Below are positions 25,878 through 34,315 of a DNA stretch of 64,000 bases, piece after piece (the stretch's first letter is position 1; every line of letters starts with the position of its first letter). Origin of the DNA: Rubrivivax sp. (GTDB lineage: Bacteria; Pseudomonadota; Gammaproteobacteria; Burkholderiales; Burkholderiaceae_C). Made by a program: the position numbers and the translations under genes. The stretch covers positions 930,001 to 994,000 of the forward strand of contig JADJYX010000001.1 in NCBI GenBank assembly GCA_016719535.1. The letters run 5' to 3'. Below the pieces are notes generated by a model. The model was not told where the DNA came from, ran no database searches, and was given only the letters and a program-made list of their open reading frames with translations.

Positions 25878-26012
25878 CAGCCCCCGGCCGTCTGGCGGCC
25901 GCCCCCCGGGGGGGCACCGAACCCGACCGGGAAACCCGGATCGGGTTCGGCCCGCTGCCCTTGCAGCTCCCCCTGGCCGCCTGCGGCGGCCGGTCCCCGA
26001 GGGGACGCTGAC
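25878..26012 (+). repeat. GC-rich palindromic intergenic element
   Basis: The gap between dsrP and dsrN is filled by nested dyads, among them CGGCCGTCTGGCGGCCG, CCCCCCGGGGGGG, and CCGAACCCGACCGGG against CCCGGATCGGGTTCGG. A GGGGACGC just before ATG 26013 may act as the dsrN ribosome site. It resembles the elements at 23503, 36521 and 45072 in composition and style. No open frame of its own is convincing. Confidence 0.5.
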
Positions 26013-27422
26013 ATGCACCGCCTGCTCGTCTCGGCCGCGCACAAGTCCTCGGGCAAGACCACGCTCGCCATCGGCCTGGCCGCGGCGCTGCGCGCGCAAG
26101 GCCTGGCGGTGCAGCCCTTCAAGAAGGGGCCGGACTATATCGACCCGCTGTGGCTGGCGCTGGCCGCCGGCCGGCCCTGCTTCAACCTCGACCCGCACCT
26201 GCAGACGCCGGACGCGCTGGCGCGCAGCTTCGACGCCGCGCTGCCGGGTGCCGACCTGGCGCTGGTGGAGGGCAACAAGGGTCTGCACGACGGCCTGGCG
26301 CTGGACGGCAGCAACAGCAACGCCGCGCTGGCGCGCCAGCTGGGGCTGCCGGTGCTGCTGGTGCTGGATGCGCGCGGCATGACGCGCGGCATCGCGCCGC
26401 TGATCCTCGGCTACCAGGCCTTCGACCCCGCGGTGCGCATCGGCGGCGTCATCCTCAACCGCGTCGGCGGCGCGCGCCACGAGGCCAAGCTGCGTGCGGT
26501 GGTCGAGCACTACACCGCGGTGCCGGTGCTGGGCGCGGTGGCCGAGGACCCGGCGCTGGGCCTGGCCGAGCGCCATCTCGGCCTGCCGACCTGCGCCGAG
26601 GTGGGCGACGCGGCCGAGCGCGTGCAGGCGCTGGGCCGCACGGTCGCGGCGCAGGTCGACCTGGCGCGCGTGCGCGAACTGGCCGCCAGTGCGGGGCCCT
26701 GGGCGTCACCCGCCGCGGCCACGGTGGCGTTGCCGCCGGCGGCCGGCCCGCGCCTGCGCATCGGCATCGCGCGCGACCGCGCCTTCGGCTTCTACTACCC
26801 CGACGACCTGGCGGCGCTGCAGGCCGGCGGCGCCGAACTGGTCTTCATCGACACGCTGCACGACCAGCGGCTGCCGGCGCTCGACGGTCTGTTCGTCGGC
26901 GGCGGCTTTCCCGAGACGGCGATGGCGGCGCTGCAAGCCAATGCCGCGCTGCGCGCCGCGCTGCGTCAGGCCATCGAGGCCGGACTGCCGACCTATGCCG
27001 AATGCGGCGGCCTGATGCTGCTGTCGCGCAGCATCAGCTGGCAGGGCCGGCGCGCCGAGATGGTCGGCGTGATCCCGGGCGACGCGGTGATGCAGCCGCG
27101 CCCGGTGGGCCGCGGCTATGTGCAGCTGCAGGCCACCGCGCATCTGCCCTGGCCGTCGGCCCCCGCCGCCGATGGCGTGGTGCGCGGCCACGAGTTTCAC
27201 CATTCGAGCCTGGAAAACCTGCCACCCGGACTGCACTACGCCTGGCGCGTGCAGCGTGGCCATGGCATCGACGGCCGCCACGACGGGCTGGTGATGCACA
27301 ACCTGCTGGCGTCGTACAGCCATCTGCGCAGCGGTGCCGGATCCGACTGGGTGGCGGGCTTTCTGGCCCAGGTGCGCCGCTGGCGCATGCAGCAGCCGGC
27401 CGCTGCCGCGCGCGCCGCCTGA
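26013..27422 (+). CDS. dsrN: DsrN, cobyrinate/sirohydrochlorin-type amidase
   Basis: 469 residues, CobB-like. The N-terminal P-loop-type domain SSGKTTLAIGLAAAL (about 11-25) binds ATP. The C-terminal class-I glutamine amidotransferase-like domain has TYAECGGLMLLS with its Cys near residue 331 and HEFHHSSLE near 393. In dsr operons DsrN is proposed to amidate sirohaem for the DsrAB cofactor. Follows dsrP after the repeat and precedes the Cys-less DsrC-like gene by 12 bases. Confidence 0.92.
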   Translation: MHRLLVSAAHKSSGKTTLAIGLAAALRAQGLAVQPFKKGPDYIDPLWLALAAGRPCFNLDPHLQTPDALARSFDAALPGADLALVEGNKGLHDGLALDGSNSNAALARQLGLPVLLVLDARGMTRGIAPLILGYQAFDPAVRIGGVILNRVGGARHEAKLRAVVEHYTAVPVLGAVAEDPALGLAERHLGLPTCAEVGDAAERVQALGRTVAAQVDLARVRELAASAGPWASPAAATVALPPAAGPRLRIGIARDRAFGFYYPDDLAALQAGGAELVFIDTLHDQRLPALDGLFVGGGFPETAMAALQANAALRAALRQAIEAGLPTYAECGGLMLLSRSISWQGRRAEMVGVIPGDAVMQPRPVGRGYVQLQATAHLPWPSAPAADGVVRGHEFHHSSLENLPPGLHYAWRVQRGHGIDGRHDGLVMHNLLASYSHLRSGAGSDWVAGFLAQVRRWRMQQPAAAARAA

Positions 27423-27434
27423 TCGGAGGCATTG

Positions 27435-27794
27435 ATGTCGAGCTCCACCACCGCCGCCCATGCCGTCCTCGTCAATGGCCGCGCCGTGCGCACCGACAGC
27501 GAGGGCTACCTGCTCGACCTGCAGGACTGGTCGGAAGACTTTGCGCGCGCCCTGGCGCGCCAGGAGGGCCTGGTGCTCACGCCGGCGCACTGGGAGGTCA
27601 TTCACTTCCTGCGCGAGTTCTGGCAGGAACATGGCGTGCAGGCGCAGGTGCGCGTGATGATCCGGCACTTCAGCGAGCGCTGGGGCCCCGAGCGCGGCAG
27701 CAACCACCACCTGCACGAGATGTTTCCGATCGGCGGCCCGCAGAAGCAGGGCAACCGCCTGGCCGGGCTGCTGCGCACCAAGGGCGAGCATTGA
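27435..27794 (+). CDS. Second DsrC/TusE-family protein lacking functional cysteines
   Basis: 119 residues from ATG 27435 (CGGAGG five bases upstream; a TTG at 27432 is also possible). The DsrC fold is recognisable (GYLLDLQDWSEDFARALA; LTPAHWEVIHFLREFW). The arm ends GPQKQGNRLAGLLRTKGEH with no cysteine anywhere in the protein. It is not a sulfur carrier. It is distinct from the 12627 paralogue, so two independent Cys-less homologues are kept. A regulatory or assembly role is inferred. Located between dsrN and the sirohaem methyltransferase. Confidence 0.85.
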   Translation: MSSSTTAAHAVLVNGRAVRTDSEGYLLDLQDWSEDFARALARQEGLVLTPAHWEVIHFLREFWQEHGVQAQVRVMIRHFSERWGPERGSNHHLHEMFPIGGPQKQGNRLAGLLRTKGEH

Positions 27795-27861
27795 GCGTGC
27801 CGCCGATGCCCACCTTCCACGCCACTGCGGCCGAACCGCGACAAACCCTGGAGTGCAAGCG

Positions 27862-28686
27862 ATGAACGCGATGGTCGATCTGCCCCTGATCGCGGCCGCC
27901 TGCCGCCGGCACCCGGGCCTGGTGTCGCTGGTCGGCGCCGGCCCCGGCGACCCCGAACTGCTGACGCTGCGCGCGGCGCGGCTGCTGGCCGAGGCCGACG
28001 TGATCGTGCACGACCACCTCGTCAGCGACGGCGTGATGGCGCTGGCCGGGCCGCAGGCCGAGCGCATCTATGTCGGCAAGGAACGCGCGCGCCACACCCT
28101 GCCGCAGGAAGACATCAACCAGCTGCTGGTGCGGCTGGCGCGCGCGGGCCGGCGCGTGGTGCGCCTGAAGGGCGGCGACCCCTTCGTCTTCGGCCGCGGC
28201 GGGGAAGAGCTGCAGGTGCTGGCCGAAGCCGGCGTGGACTTCGAGGTGGTGCCGGGCATCACCGCGGCCTGCGGCGTATCGGCCTATGCGGGCATTCCGC
28301 TGACGCACCGCGACTGCGCGCAGAGCTGCACCTTCGTCACCGGCCACCTCAGGGACGGCAGTTGCGACCTCGACTGGCCGGCGCTGGCGCGGCCGCGGCA
28401 GACGGTGGTCATCTACATGGGCCTGTCGGGGCTGTCCGAGATCTGCCGCCAGCTCGTCGCCCATGGCCTGCCGCCGAGCTGGCCGGCGGCGGTGGTGGCC
28501 GACGGCACGCTGCCGACCCAGCAGGTGGTCTGCGCCACGCTGGCCACGCTGCCCGAGGCGGTGCAGGCCGCGGGCCTGGGATCGCCCTGCCTGACCATCG
28601 TCGGCGAGGTGGTGCGCCTGCGCGAACAGCTCGAGGCCGGCACGCGGGTGGCGGATGCGGTGACCGCGGCAACGCGCACGGGTTGA
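27862..28686 (+). CDS. cobA: Uroporphyrinogen-III C-methyltransferase
   Basis: 274 residues, SUMT domain only (no CysG dehydrogenase/ferrochelatase part). Methylates uroporphyrinogen III at C2 and C7 to precorrin-2 with SAM, the first committed step to sirohaem for DsrAB. Motifs: VGAGPGDPELLTLRAARLL near residue 23, VVRLKGGDPFVFGRGGEE near 97, and PGITAACGVSAYAGIPLTHR near 130. A CTGGAG lies 8 bases before ATG 27862; an in-frame GTG at 27853 is less likely. Confidence 0.93.
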   Translation: MNAMVDLPLIAAACRRHPGLVSLVGAGPGDPELLTLRAARLLAEADVIVHDHLVSDGVMALAGPQAERIYVGKERARHTLPQEDINQLLVRLARAGRRVVRLKGGDPFVFGRGGEELQVLAEAGVDFEVVPGITAACGVSAYAGIPLTHRDCAQSCTFVTGHLRDGSCDLDWPALARPRQTVVIYMGLSGLSEICRQLVAHGLPPSWPAAVVADGTLPTQQVVCATLATLPEAVQAAGLGSPCLTIVGEVVRLREQLEAGTRVADAVTAATRTG

Positions 28687-28754
28687 GCCCATGCGGCTGC
28701 CGCTACCATGCAGGCCCTGCTGCAGCACCCGGCTGCAGCGCGCCGAGAGCCGCG

Positions 28755-29225
28755 ATGACCGCCCACGACCTTCGTGCCGCTGCCGGCACGCCCGCCGGCC
28801 CGGCCGCTGCCGGGCTGGAGATCAGCCTGGCCAGCGCCACCGAGCTGTGCCGCCTGGGCCTGGCCACGATGATCGACATCCGCCAGGCCTTCGAGATCGA
28901 GCTCAAGGGTGCGATCCCGGATGCCGAGCACATCCCGCTGTTCGAGGTGAAGGTGCTGCTCGGCCATGCACTGACCGAGGACGAGCAGGACATCCTGGAT
29001 GCCGGCACGCCGACGGCCATCGACGTGCAGAGCTTCTTCACCACCCTCAACCGGCTGCACCACGTGCACGACCACATCGTGCTCATCGTCTGCAACAGCG
29101 GCCGCCGCAGCCTGTATGCGGCACGGCTGCTGCGCGAGATGGGCTACCGCAAGGCCTTGTCGGTGGCCGGCGGCTTCCAGGCCTGGAAGAAGCGGCAGGC
29201 CGCGGCGCCGACGGCCGCGCCGTAG
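28755..29225 (+). CDS. Rhodanese-domain protein
   Basis: 156 residues, a single rhodanese domain. The active-site loop is CNSGRRS with Cys113, the position that carries persulfide sulfur. No signal peptide is obvious, so it is cytoplasmic and could feed TusA. The middle segment (GAIPDAEHIPLFEVKVLLGHALTEDEQDILDAG) is longer than in minimal rhodaneses. Last gene of the dsr operon; it ends 2 bases before the convergent response-regulator gene, leaving no room for a separate terminator. Confidence 0.85.
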   Translation: MTAHDLRAAAGTPAGPAAAGLEISLASATELCRLGLATMIDIRQAFEIELKGAIPDAEHIPLFEVKVLLGHALTEDEQDILDAGTPTAIDVQSFFTTLNRLHHVHDHIVLIVCNSGRRSLYAARLLREMGYRKALSVAGGFQAWKKRQAAAPTAAP

Positions 29226-29227
29226 CT

Positions 29228-29890
29228 TCAGGCCCGGCGATCGGCGTCCACGCGCGCCTCGACCGCGAATACCGCCGCCTCCACGCGCGAGCTCAGGTTG
29301 AGCTTGGCCAGGATGTGGCGCACGTGCAGCTTGACGGTGTCGTGGCTGATGTCGAGCGCGCGGGCGATCGTCTTGTTGCTCTCGCCGCGCGCCAGGTGCT
29401 CGAGGATCTCGCGCTCGCGCTCGGTCAGCGACGCCAGCAGGCCGCGGCGGTCGCTGCCCTTGCCGCCGCTCTGCAGCAGCTGCGCCAGCTTGAGCGTCAT
29501 CGCCGGTGCCACCGTCAGTTCGCCGCGCGCGGCGTTGGCGATGGCCTGGATGACCTCCTCGGGCTCCATGTCCTTGAGCAGGTAGCCGCGCACGCCGGCG
29601 CGCAGCGCCGCCGACAGGTCGGCCTCGGAATCGCTCATCGTCAGGATCAGCGCCGGTGTGTCGATGCCTTCGGCGCGCATGCGCCGCAGCAGCGCCAGGC
29701 CGTCGATCTCGGGCATGCGCAGGTCCAGCACCACCAGGTCGGGCCGGTGCTCGCGCAGCGCCGCCAGCACCTGGTCGGGTTTGGACAGCGCCGCCACCAC
29801 CTGCATGCCGCCGCGGTGCGTCAGCAGGTCGGACAGGCCGTTGCGGCACAGCGCGTGGTCGTCGACGAGCATGATGCGCGCGGCGGTCAT
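29228..29890 (-). CDS. NarL-family response regulator
   Basis: 220 residues. Receiver domain with acidic pocket D10/D11, phosphoacceptor D56 (VVLDLRMP) and K near residue 105, followed by a LuxR/NarL helix-turn-helix (LTEREREILEHLARGESNKTIARAL...HVRHILAKLNLSSRVEAAVF), very close in wording to NarL. It overlaps the upstream sensor gene by 4 bases. It lies between the dsr operon and the dsrMK-like/V-ATPase operon. It is a candidate regulator of the shared two-box operators, though this is inference. Confidence 0.88.
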   Translation of the reverse strand: MTAARIMLVDDHALCRNGLSDLLTHRGGMQVVAALSKPDQVLAALREHRPDLVVLDLRMPEIDGLALLRRMRAEGIDTPALILTMSDSEADLSAALRAGVRGYLLKDMEPEEVIQAIANAARGELTVAPAMTLKLAQLLQSGGKGSDRRGLLASLTEREREILEHLARGESNKTIARALDISHDTVKLHVRHILAKLNLSSRVEAAVFAVEARVDADRRA

Positions 29891-31122
29891 CCCGGCGCCC
29901 CCGCCGACGGCAGCGCCGTGGCCAGCGGAAAGACCAGACGCACGCGCGTGCCACCACCGTCACGCGGGCCCAGCTCGAGCCGGCCGCCCAGCCGGCGCGC
30001 GCGCTCGCCCATGATCTCGAGCCCGTAATGCGAACCCGCCGCCGAACCCGCCGGCCGCAGGCCGGCACCGTCGTCGTCGATCTCGACGAGCACGCTGCCC
30101 GGCGCCGCCTCGCCGATGTGCAGCCGCGCGTGGCGGGCACCGGCATGGCGGGCCACGTTGTTCAGCGCCTCCTGCACGATGTGGAAGACCTGCGCCTCCT
30201 GCTCGGGCGCCAGCCGCAGGCCGGGCAGGTGATTGACATAGTCCAGCGCCGCGCTGCTGCTGCGGCGGAACTGCTCGGTCGTGGCCTCGAGCGCGTGGGC
30301 CAGGCCCAGCGGGTCCATCGGCGCGCGCATCTGCGTCAGGATGCCGCGCAGGCTGGCATGCGCCTGGCTGGCGACCCCGCGCAGTTCCTCGCAGTAGCCC
30401 AGCGCGCGCGCCTCGTCGTGGGCGCGCAGCGCGTCCTGCAGCAGCGGCACGCGCATCTTCACGAAGGCGATCGACTGCGCCAGCGAGTCGTGCACCTCGG
30501 CGGCCATCTGCTGGCGCTCGTGCATCAGCGTGGCGCGCAGGCTCTCGCGCTCCAGGCGTGCGTTGTCCAGCGCCAGCCCGAGCAGTTCGCCGATCGAGCG
30601 CAGCAGTGCCATCACCTCGGCATCGGGCTCGTCGCTGCCGGCGAAGAACAGGTTGTAGACGCCCAGCGTGCGGCCGCGGTGGCGCAGCGGCAGCGCCAGC
30701 AGGCGCTGGCAGCCGTGGCCGAAGAACGACCCCGGCGAGCGCGCGGCGCAGGCGCCGATGTCGCGCGCCCAGACCACGGCCTCGCCGCCGGCCGCGGCGC
30801 CGCAGGCGCCGCAGTGGCGGTCGACCGAACGTTCGGGGCCGCAGACGCTGTCGGGCAGCCCGAGCACGCTGACCAGGTCGAGCCGCTGGCCATCGGCCGA
30901 CAGCACGCGCACGGCACCGGCCCGTGCACCGGCCAGGCGGACGATGGGCGCCAGCAGCCGCTGCAGCAGGGCATCCAGGTCGTCGCCGGCGGCCAGTCCG
31001 GCGGTGATCTCGGCCAGGATGCGACTGTCGGCCGCTGCCGCGCCGGCCGCTGCCGGCGCGCGGCCTCGGCGCGCGCCGCGGTTGCGGCGTCGCTGGGGTT
31101 TATCTCCTGTCATGGCAGGCAT
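29887..31122 (-). CDS. NarX-type sensor histidine kinase with Cys-rich GAF domain
   Basis: 411 residues from ATG 31122 (GAGGGA 8 bases upstream). No transmembrane helix is seen, so it is a soluble sensor. The GAF domain (about 35-185) holds clustered cysteines C94, C104, C107, C125 and C138 (SVCGPERSVDRHCGACG), suggesting redox, thiol or Fe-S sensing. The HisKA_3 box has phospho-His211 (AAEVHDSLAQ). An N-box EALNNVARHA and a G-box DDDGAGLR complete the ATPase. Phosphorylates the downstream NarL-like regulator, with which it overlaps by 4 bases. Confidence 0.86.
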   Translation of the reverse strand: MPAMTGDKPQRRRNRGARRGRAPAAAGAAAADSRILAEITAGLAAGDDLDALLQRLLAPIVRLAGARAGAVRVLSADGQRLDLVSVLGLPDSVCGPERSVDRHCGACGAAAGGEAVVWARDIGACAARSPGSFFGHGCQRLLALPLRHRGRTLGVYNLFFAGSDEPDAEVMALLRSIGELLGLALDNARLERESLRATLMHERQQMAAEVHDSLAQSIAFVKMRVPLLQDALRAHDEARALGYCEELRGVASQAHASLRGILTQMRAPMDPLGLAHALEATTEQFRRSSSAALDYVNHLPGLRLAPEQEAQVFHIVQEALNNVARHAGARHARLHIGEAAPGSVLVEIDDDGAGLRPAGSAAGSHYGLEIMGERARRLGGRLELGPRDGGGTRVRLVFPLATALPSAGAPG

Positions 31123-31175
31123 GCTCGAAATCCCTCGATTGAACCCGGTCCGCGCCCTTCTTGCCATCGGCCCGT

Positions 31176-31206
31176 ACCCGGATGCCCAGCAGGGTACCCG
31201 ATGGGC
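31176..31206. promoter_or_regulatory. Degenerate copy of the two-box operator
   Basis: ACCCGGATGCCC (31176-31187) and ACCCGATGGGC (31196-31206) lie 20 bp apart between the divergent sensor gene and the dsrMK-like operon. They resemble the ACCC-N4-GGGT boxes at tusA, dsrA and soeA, but spacing and symmetry are imperfect. Possibly autoregulation of the two-component genes. Confidence 0.35.
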
Positions 31207-31228
31207 GGCGATCCGGTGTGACATGCCC

Positions 31229-31242
31229 CTGATGCACATCAG
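31229..31242. promoter_or_regulatory. FNR/CRP-like palindrome CTGAT-N4-ATCAG
   Basis: The 14-mer CTGATGCACATCAG has perfect 5-bp arms and the N4 centre of FNR-family sites (TTGAT-N4-ATCAA). Its centre is about 80 bases before the dsrM-like gene, so a -41.5 placement would give a leader of about 38 bases. Suggests oxygen or redox control of the operon; chance occurrence cannot be excluded. Confidence 0.4.
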
Positions 31243-31314
31243 AAGGCGTGCGCGCCGCCCTGCCTACCGTGCACCCACGGCCCGAAACGTCAAACGACAA
31301 GAGGAGACAGACCG

Positions 31315-31998
31315 ATGGACCTGCTCGATTTTGCCCGCGGCCCGGCACTGGTGTTTGCCGTGGCCGTCTTCGTGGCCGGCACGGCCTGGCGCCTGTACCG
31401 CATCCTGAGCCTGCCGCGGCAGCCCGACCGGTCGCCGCCGCGCGAAGGCGCGCCGTCGCCGATGGCGGGCGCCCTGGGGGCCGTGTGGCGCGGCCTGTGG
31501 CCGCGGCGCGATTTCGGCCAGGCGGCGGCCGTCACCACCTTCAACGGCTATGTCTTCCACCTCGGGCTGGCGCTGGTCGTGCTGGGCTATGCGCCGCACA
31601 TCGCCTTCGTCACGCGCCATACCGGCCTGTCGTGGCCGGCGCTGCCCGACCCGGTGATGTACCTGGCGGCCGCCGCCACCATCGTGTCGCTGCTCCTGGC
31701 GCTGTGGCTGCGCATCACCGACCCGGTGCGGCGGCTGATCTCCAGCAGCGACGACTACATCTCGTGGACGGTGACCTTCCTGCCCTTCGTCACCGGCATG
31801 GCGGTGGCGGTCGAGCCTTCGGCGCAGCTGCTGGCGCAGGCCTCGCCGCTGTACCGCGGGCCACTGGCGCTGCACCTGCTGACGCTGGAGCTGCTGCTGA
31901 TCTGGTTTCCGTTCGGCAAGCTGATGCACGCCGTGCTGTTTGCCTTCTCGCGCGGTGCCACCGGGCTGCGCTTTGCACACCGGGGGGTCGAGGTATGA
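31315..31998 (+). CDS. DsrM/NarI-like membrane cytochrome b (second copy)
   Basis: 227 residues with about five transmembrane helices. Candidate haem ligands are in NGYVFHLGLALVVLGYAPHI and LHLLTLELLLIW...KLMHAV. Similar in layout to DsrM/HdrE but divergent in sequence from the dsrM at 17920. An AGAGGAGACAG ribosome site precedes the ATG, and the stop overlaps the next gene (ATGA). It forms a DsrMK/HdrED-type module with the next product. It opens the operon that continues into the V-type ATPase genes. Confidence 0.85.
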   Translation: MDLLDFARGPALVFAVAVFVAGTAWRLYRILSLPRQPDRSPPREGAPSPMAGALGAVWRGLWPRRDFGQAAAVTTFNGYVFHLGLALVVLGYAPHIAFVTRHTGLSWPALPDPVMYLAAAATIVSLLLALWLRITDPVRRLISSSDDYISWTVTFLPFVTGMAVAVEPSAQLLAQASPLYRGPLALHLLTLELLLIWFPFGKLMHAVLFAFSRGATGLRFAHRGVEV

Positions 31999-33302
31999 GC
32001 ACCGCCACCGCCACCGCCAAGCCCGGCTTCGACCGCCAGGGCACCGCCGGCGACGACGAGCGGCTGGACGCCGCGATGAAGAGCTTCGTCTCCGACTTCA
32101 GCGTCACCGTCGGCCTGCACCTGGAAAGCTGCGTGCACTGCGGCCTGTGTGCAAAGGCGTGCCATTTCCACCTCGCCACCGGCGAGGCGCGGCACACGCC
32201 GATCTGGAAGCTCGAACCCTTCCGCCGCGCCTACCTGCGCCAGGCCAGCCCGTTCGCGCCGCTGGTGCGCGCGCTGGGCCTGGTGAAGGCGCCGACCATC
32301 GCCGACCTGCAGCAGTGGCAGGAACTGCTGTACGACGCCTGCACCATGTGCGGCCGCTGCACCACCGCCTGCCCGATGGGCATCGACATTGCCGAGCTCA
32401 TCCGCGACGCCCGCCACGGCATGTTCAAGGCCGGGCTCATCCCCGAGCGGCTGGCGCTGATGGACCGCACCGCGCGCCAGTGGGGCAGCCCGGCGACACC
32501 GGCCGAGGACCTGCCCGACATCCTGGCCGAGGTGTCGGCCACGCATGGCGTGCCCATCCCCTGCGACCTGGCGCAGGCCGACGTGCTGGTCACCGCCGCG
32601 CCGGCCGAACTGGGCGAGCACACCAAGGCGCTGGCCGACGCGGCGAAGATCCTCAACCGCCTGGGCCTGCGCTGGACCATGCACCAGGGCGGCTTCGACG
32701 CCTCCAACATCGGCTTCAACAACGGCGACCTCGAACTGCAGGAGCGGCTGACGCGCTCGCTGATCGACACCGCGGTGAAGATCGGCGCCCGGACCGTGCT
32801 GCTGCCCGAATGCGGCCATGCCTACGGCGCGGCGCGCTGGGACGCCGCGCGCTGGTACCCGCAGGGGCTGCCCGTGCGCGTGATCCACATGACCGAGTTT
32901 CTCGACGAGCAGATCGCCGCCGGGCGGCTGCGCGTCAGGCCCATCGGCCACACCGCCACCTTCCACGACCCCTGCCAGATCGTGCGCCGCGGCGGCCTGG
33001 AGGCGGCGGCGCGGCGCGTGCTGGCGGCGCTGGGCTTCGAGCTGATCGAGCTCGACGCGCATGGCGTCACCGGCCTGTGCTGCGGCGGCGGCGGCGGCGT
33101 GGTGTCCAACCAGCGTGCGGCGCCGCTGCGGCACCAGGTCTTCGCGCTCAAGCAGAGCCAGGTCGACGCCACCGGCGCCGAGCATTTCGTCACCAGCTGC
33201 GGCCAGTGCCGCATCACGCTGGAGATGGGTGCCAGGCAGGCCGGCTGGACGAAGAAGACCGAGAGCCTGCTCGAACTGGTGGCCGACAACCTGGCGGATT
33301 GA
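31995..33302 (+). CDS. DsrK/HdrD-like Fe-S oxidoreductase (second copy)
   Basis: 435 residues, shorter than the dsrK at 18659 because the N-terminal lead is reduced. Two [4Fe-4S] motifs, CVHCGLCAKAC (near 51) and CTMCGRCTTAC (near 117), are followed by HDPCQIVRRGG, CCGGGGGVV and TSCGQCRIT cysteine motifs of HdrD-type catalytic domains. It should perform thiol/disulfide chemistry coupled to quinone through its DsrM-like partner. The substrate could be DsrC or another dithiol. Overlaps the partner gene by 4 bases and is followed 7 bases later by the first V-ATPase gene. Confidence 0.85.
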   Translation: MSTATATAKPGFDRQGTAGDDERLDAAMKSFVSDFSVTVGLHLESCVHCGLCAKACHFHLATGEARHTPIWKLEPFRRAYLRQASPFAPLVRALGLVKAPTIADLQQWQELLYDACTMCGRCTTACPMGIDIAELIRDARHGMFKAGLIPERLALMDRTARQWGSPATPAEDLPDILAEVSATHGVPIPCDLAQADVLVTAAPAELGEHTKALADAAKILNRLGLRWTMHQGGFDASNIGFNNGDLELQERLTRSLIDTAVKIGARTVLLPECGHAYGAARWDAARWYPQGLPVRVIHMTEFLDEQIAAGRLRVRPIGHTATFHDPCQIVRRGGLEAAARRVLAALGFELIELDAHGVTGLCCGGGGGVVSNQRAAPLRHQVFALKQSQVDATGAEHFVTSCGQCRITLEMGARQAGWTKKTESLLELVADNLAD

Positions 33303-33309
33303 CCGGCAC

Positions 33310-33699
33310 ATGGCCGCACGCCGCCCCGACGACCCGTCCGCGGCCGCCGCGGCGCGCGGCATCGAGCGCGTGCTGCGCGCCGAGCAGGCGGCGCAGGCGC
33401 AGCTGGCCGCTGCCGACCGGCAGGCGCAGGCCCTGCTGGAGGCGGCGCGAGACGGCGCGCGCGCGCTCGTCGAGCGTGCGCTCGAACGTGGCGCGCGTCG
33501 GCAGGCCGCGCATGACGCGGCACTCGAACGGCGGCTGGCCGCGCGCCGCGCATCCGCCCGCGCCGCGGCGCAGGCGCTGGCCCCGGTCGACGACGCGCGA
33601 TGGGCGGCCGCGGTCGAGCGCCTGGCCGCGCGCCTGTCCGGGGCCACCGGTGCCCGCGCCGATGACATCGCCAGTGGCGCCGCCGATGACGCTCGCTGA
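33310..33699 (+). CDS. V/A-type ATPase peripheral-stalk subunit (G/H-like)
   Basis: 129 residues, almost entirely Ala/Arg/Glu/Gln-rich coiled coil (about 15-100), as expected for the G/H partner of subunit E in the peripheral stalk. No catalytic motif. Identified mainly by composition and its position as first gene of the ATPase set. Ends by overlapping the next gene by 14 bases. Confidence 0.65.
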   Translation: MAARRPDDPSAAAAARGIERVLRAEQAAQAQLAAADRQAQALLEAARDGARALVERALERGARRQAAHDAALERRLAARRASARAAAQALAPVDDARWAAAVERLAARLSGATGARADDIASGAADDAR

Positions 33700-34315
33700 T
33701 TTTGCCTATGCGCAGGCGCGGCTGCAGGCGCAGCACGGTCGCCGGCCCGACGATGCCGCCTGGCAGCTGCTGGCGGCCAGCCGCAGCGCCGCCGAGGCCA
33801 TCGCGCAGGCGCGCGGCGGCCCGCTGGGCGACTGGCTGCAGGGCCTGGACGAGCGCGCCGATGCCCAGGCGATCGAGCGCCACCTGCAGTGGCGCTGGCA
33901 GCAGCGCGTCGAGGCCGTTGCGCGCTGGCTGCCCGCACGCTGGCACGCCGCGCTGCGGCAGTTTGGCCGCCTGCCGCTGCTGGCCGTCGCCGCCGGGGCC
34001 GGCGACGATGCCGGCGCCGTGCTGGCGGCCTGGCAGGCCGACTGGCAGCGGGCGCTGCCGGCCGATGCAAGGCCGCTGCGGCAGGCGCTGCCGCTGCCGG
34101 CGCAGTGGCTGCTGCCGCGGCTGGCGGGGCGGGCCGACGGCCGCGCCGAAGCGACGACGGCGGCCACGCAGCAGCGGTTGCAGCGGCTGGCGCGCCGGCA
34201 CCCGGGCAGTGCGGTGGCGGTCTTCGCGCACCTGGCGCTGCAGGCGCTGGCGCTCGAACGCCTGCGCGGCGACCTCGTCGTGCGCGCCCTCTTTGCCGCC
34301 CCGGAGCTGCCCTGA
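33686..34315 (+). CDS. Probable short V-type ATPase subunit C (AC39-like)
   Basis: 209 residues, clearly shorter than the roughly 320 of Thermus-type subunit C. The N-terminus FAYAQARLQAQHGRRPDD resembles the YxxAR start of AC39/subunit C, and AIERHLQWRWQQRVEAVARWLP the iEr-L helix. The later half is Ala/Leu/Arg-rich helix. It occupies a plausible position in the ATPase operon, and no other C-like gene is present. Assignment is by context plus weak similarity. The 3' end overlaps the subunit I start (TGATG). Confidence 0.5.
   Translation: MTLADFAYAQARLQAQHGRRPDDAAWQLLAASRSAAEAIAQARGGPLGDWLQGLDERADAQAIERHLQWRWQQRVEAVARWLPARWHAALRQFGRLPLLAVAAGAGDDAGAVLAAWQADWQRALPADARPLRQALPLPAQWLLPRLAGRADGRAEATTAATQQRLQRLARRHPGSAVAVFAHLALQALALERLRGDLVVRALFAAPELP

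Noticed and set aside
33310..33699. Treating the coiled-coil protein as a spurious frame
   Set aside because: Despite low complexity, it has a 7-base gap after the DsrK-like gene, overlaps the next gene and fits subunit G/H, so it was kept.
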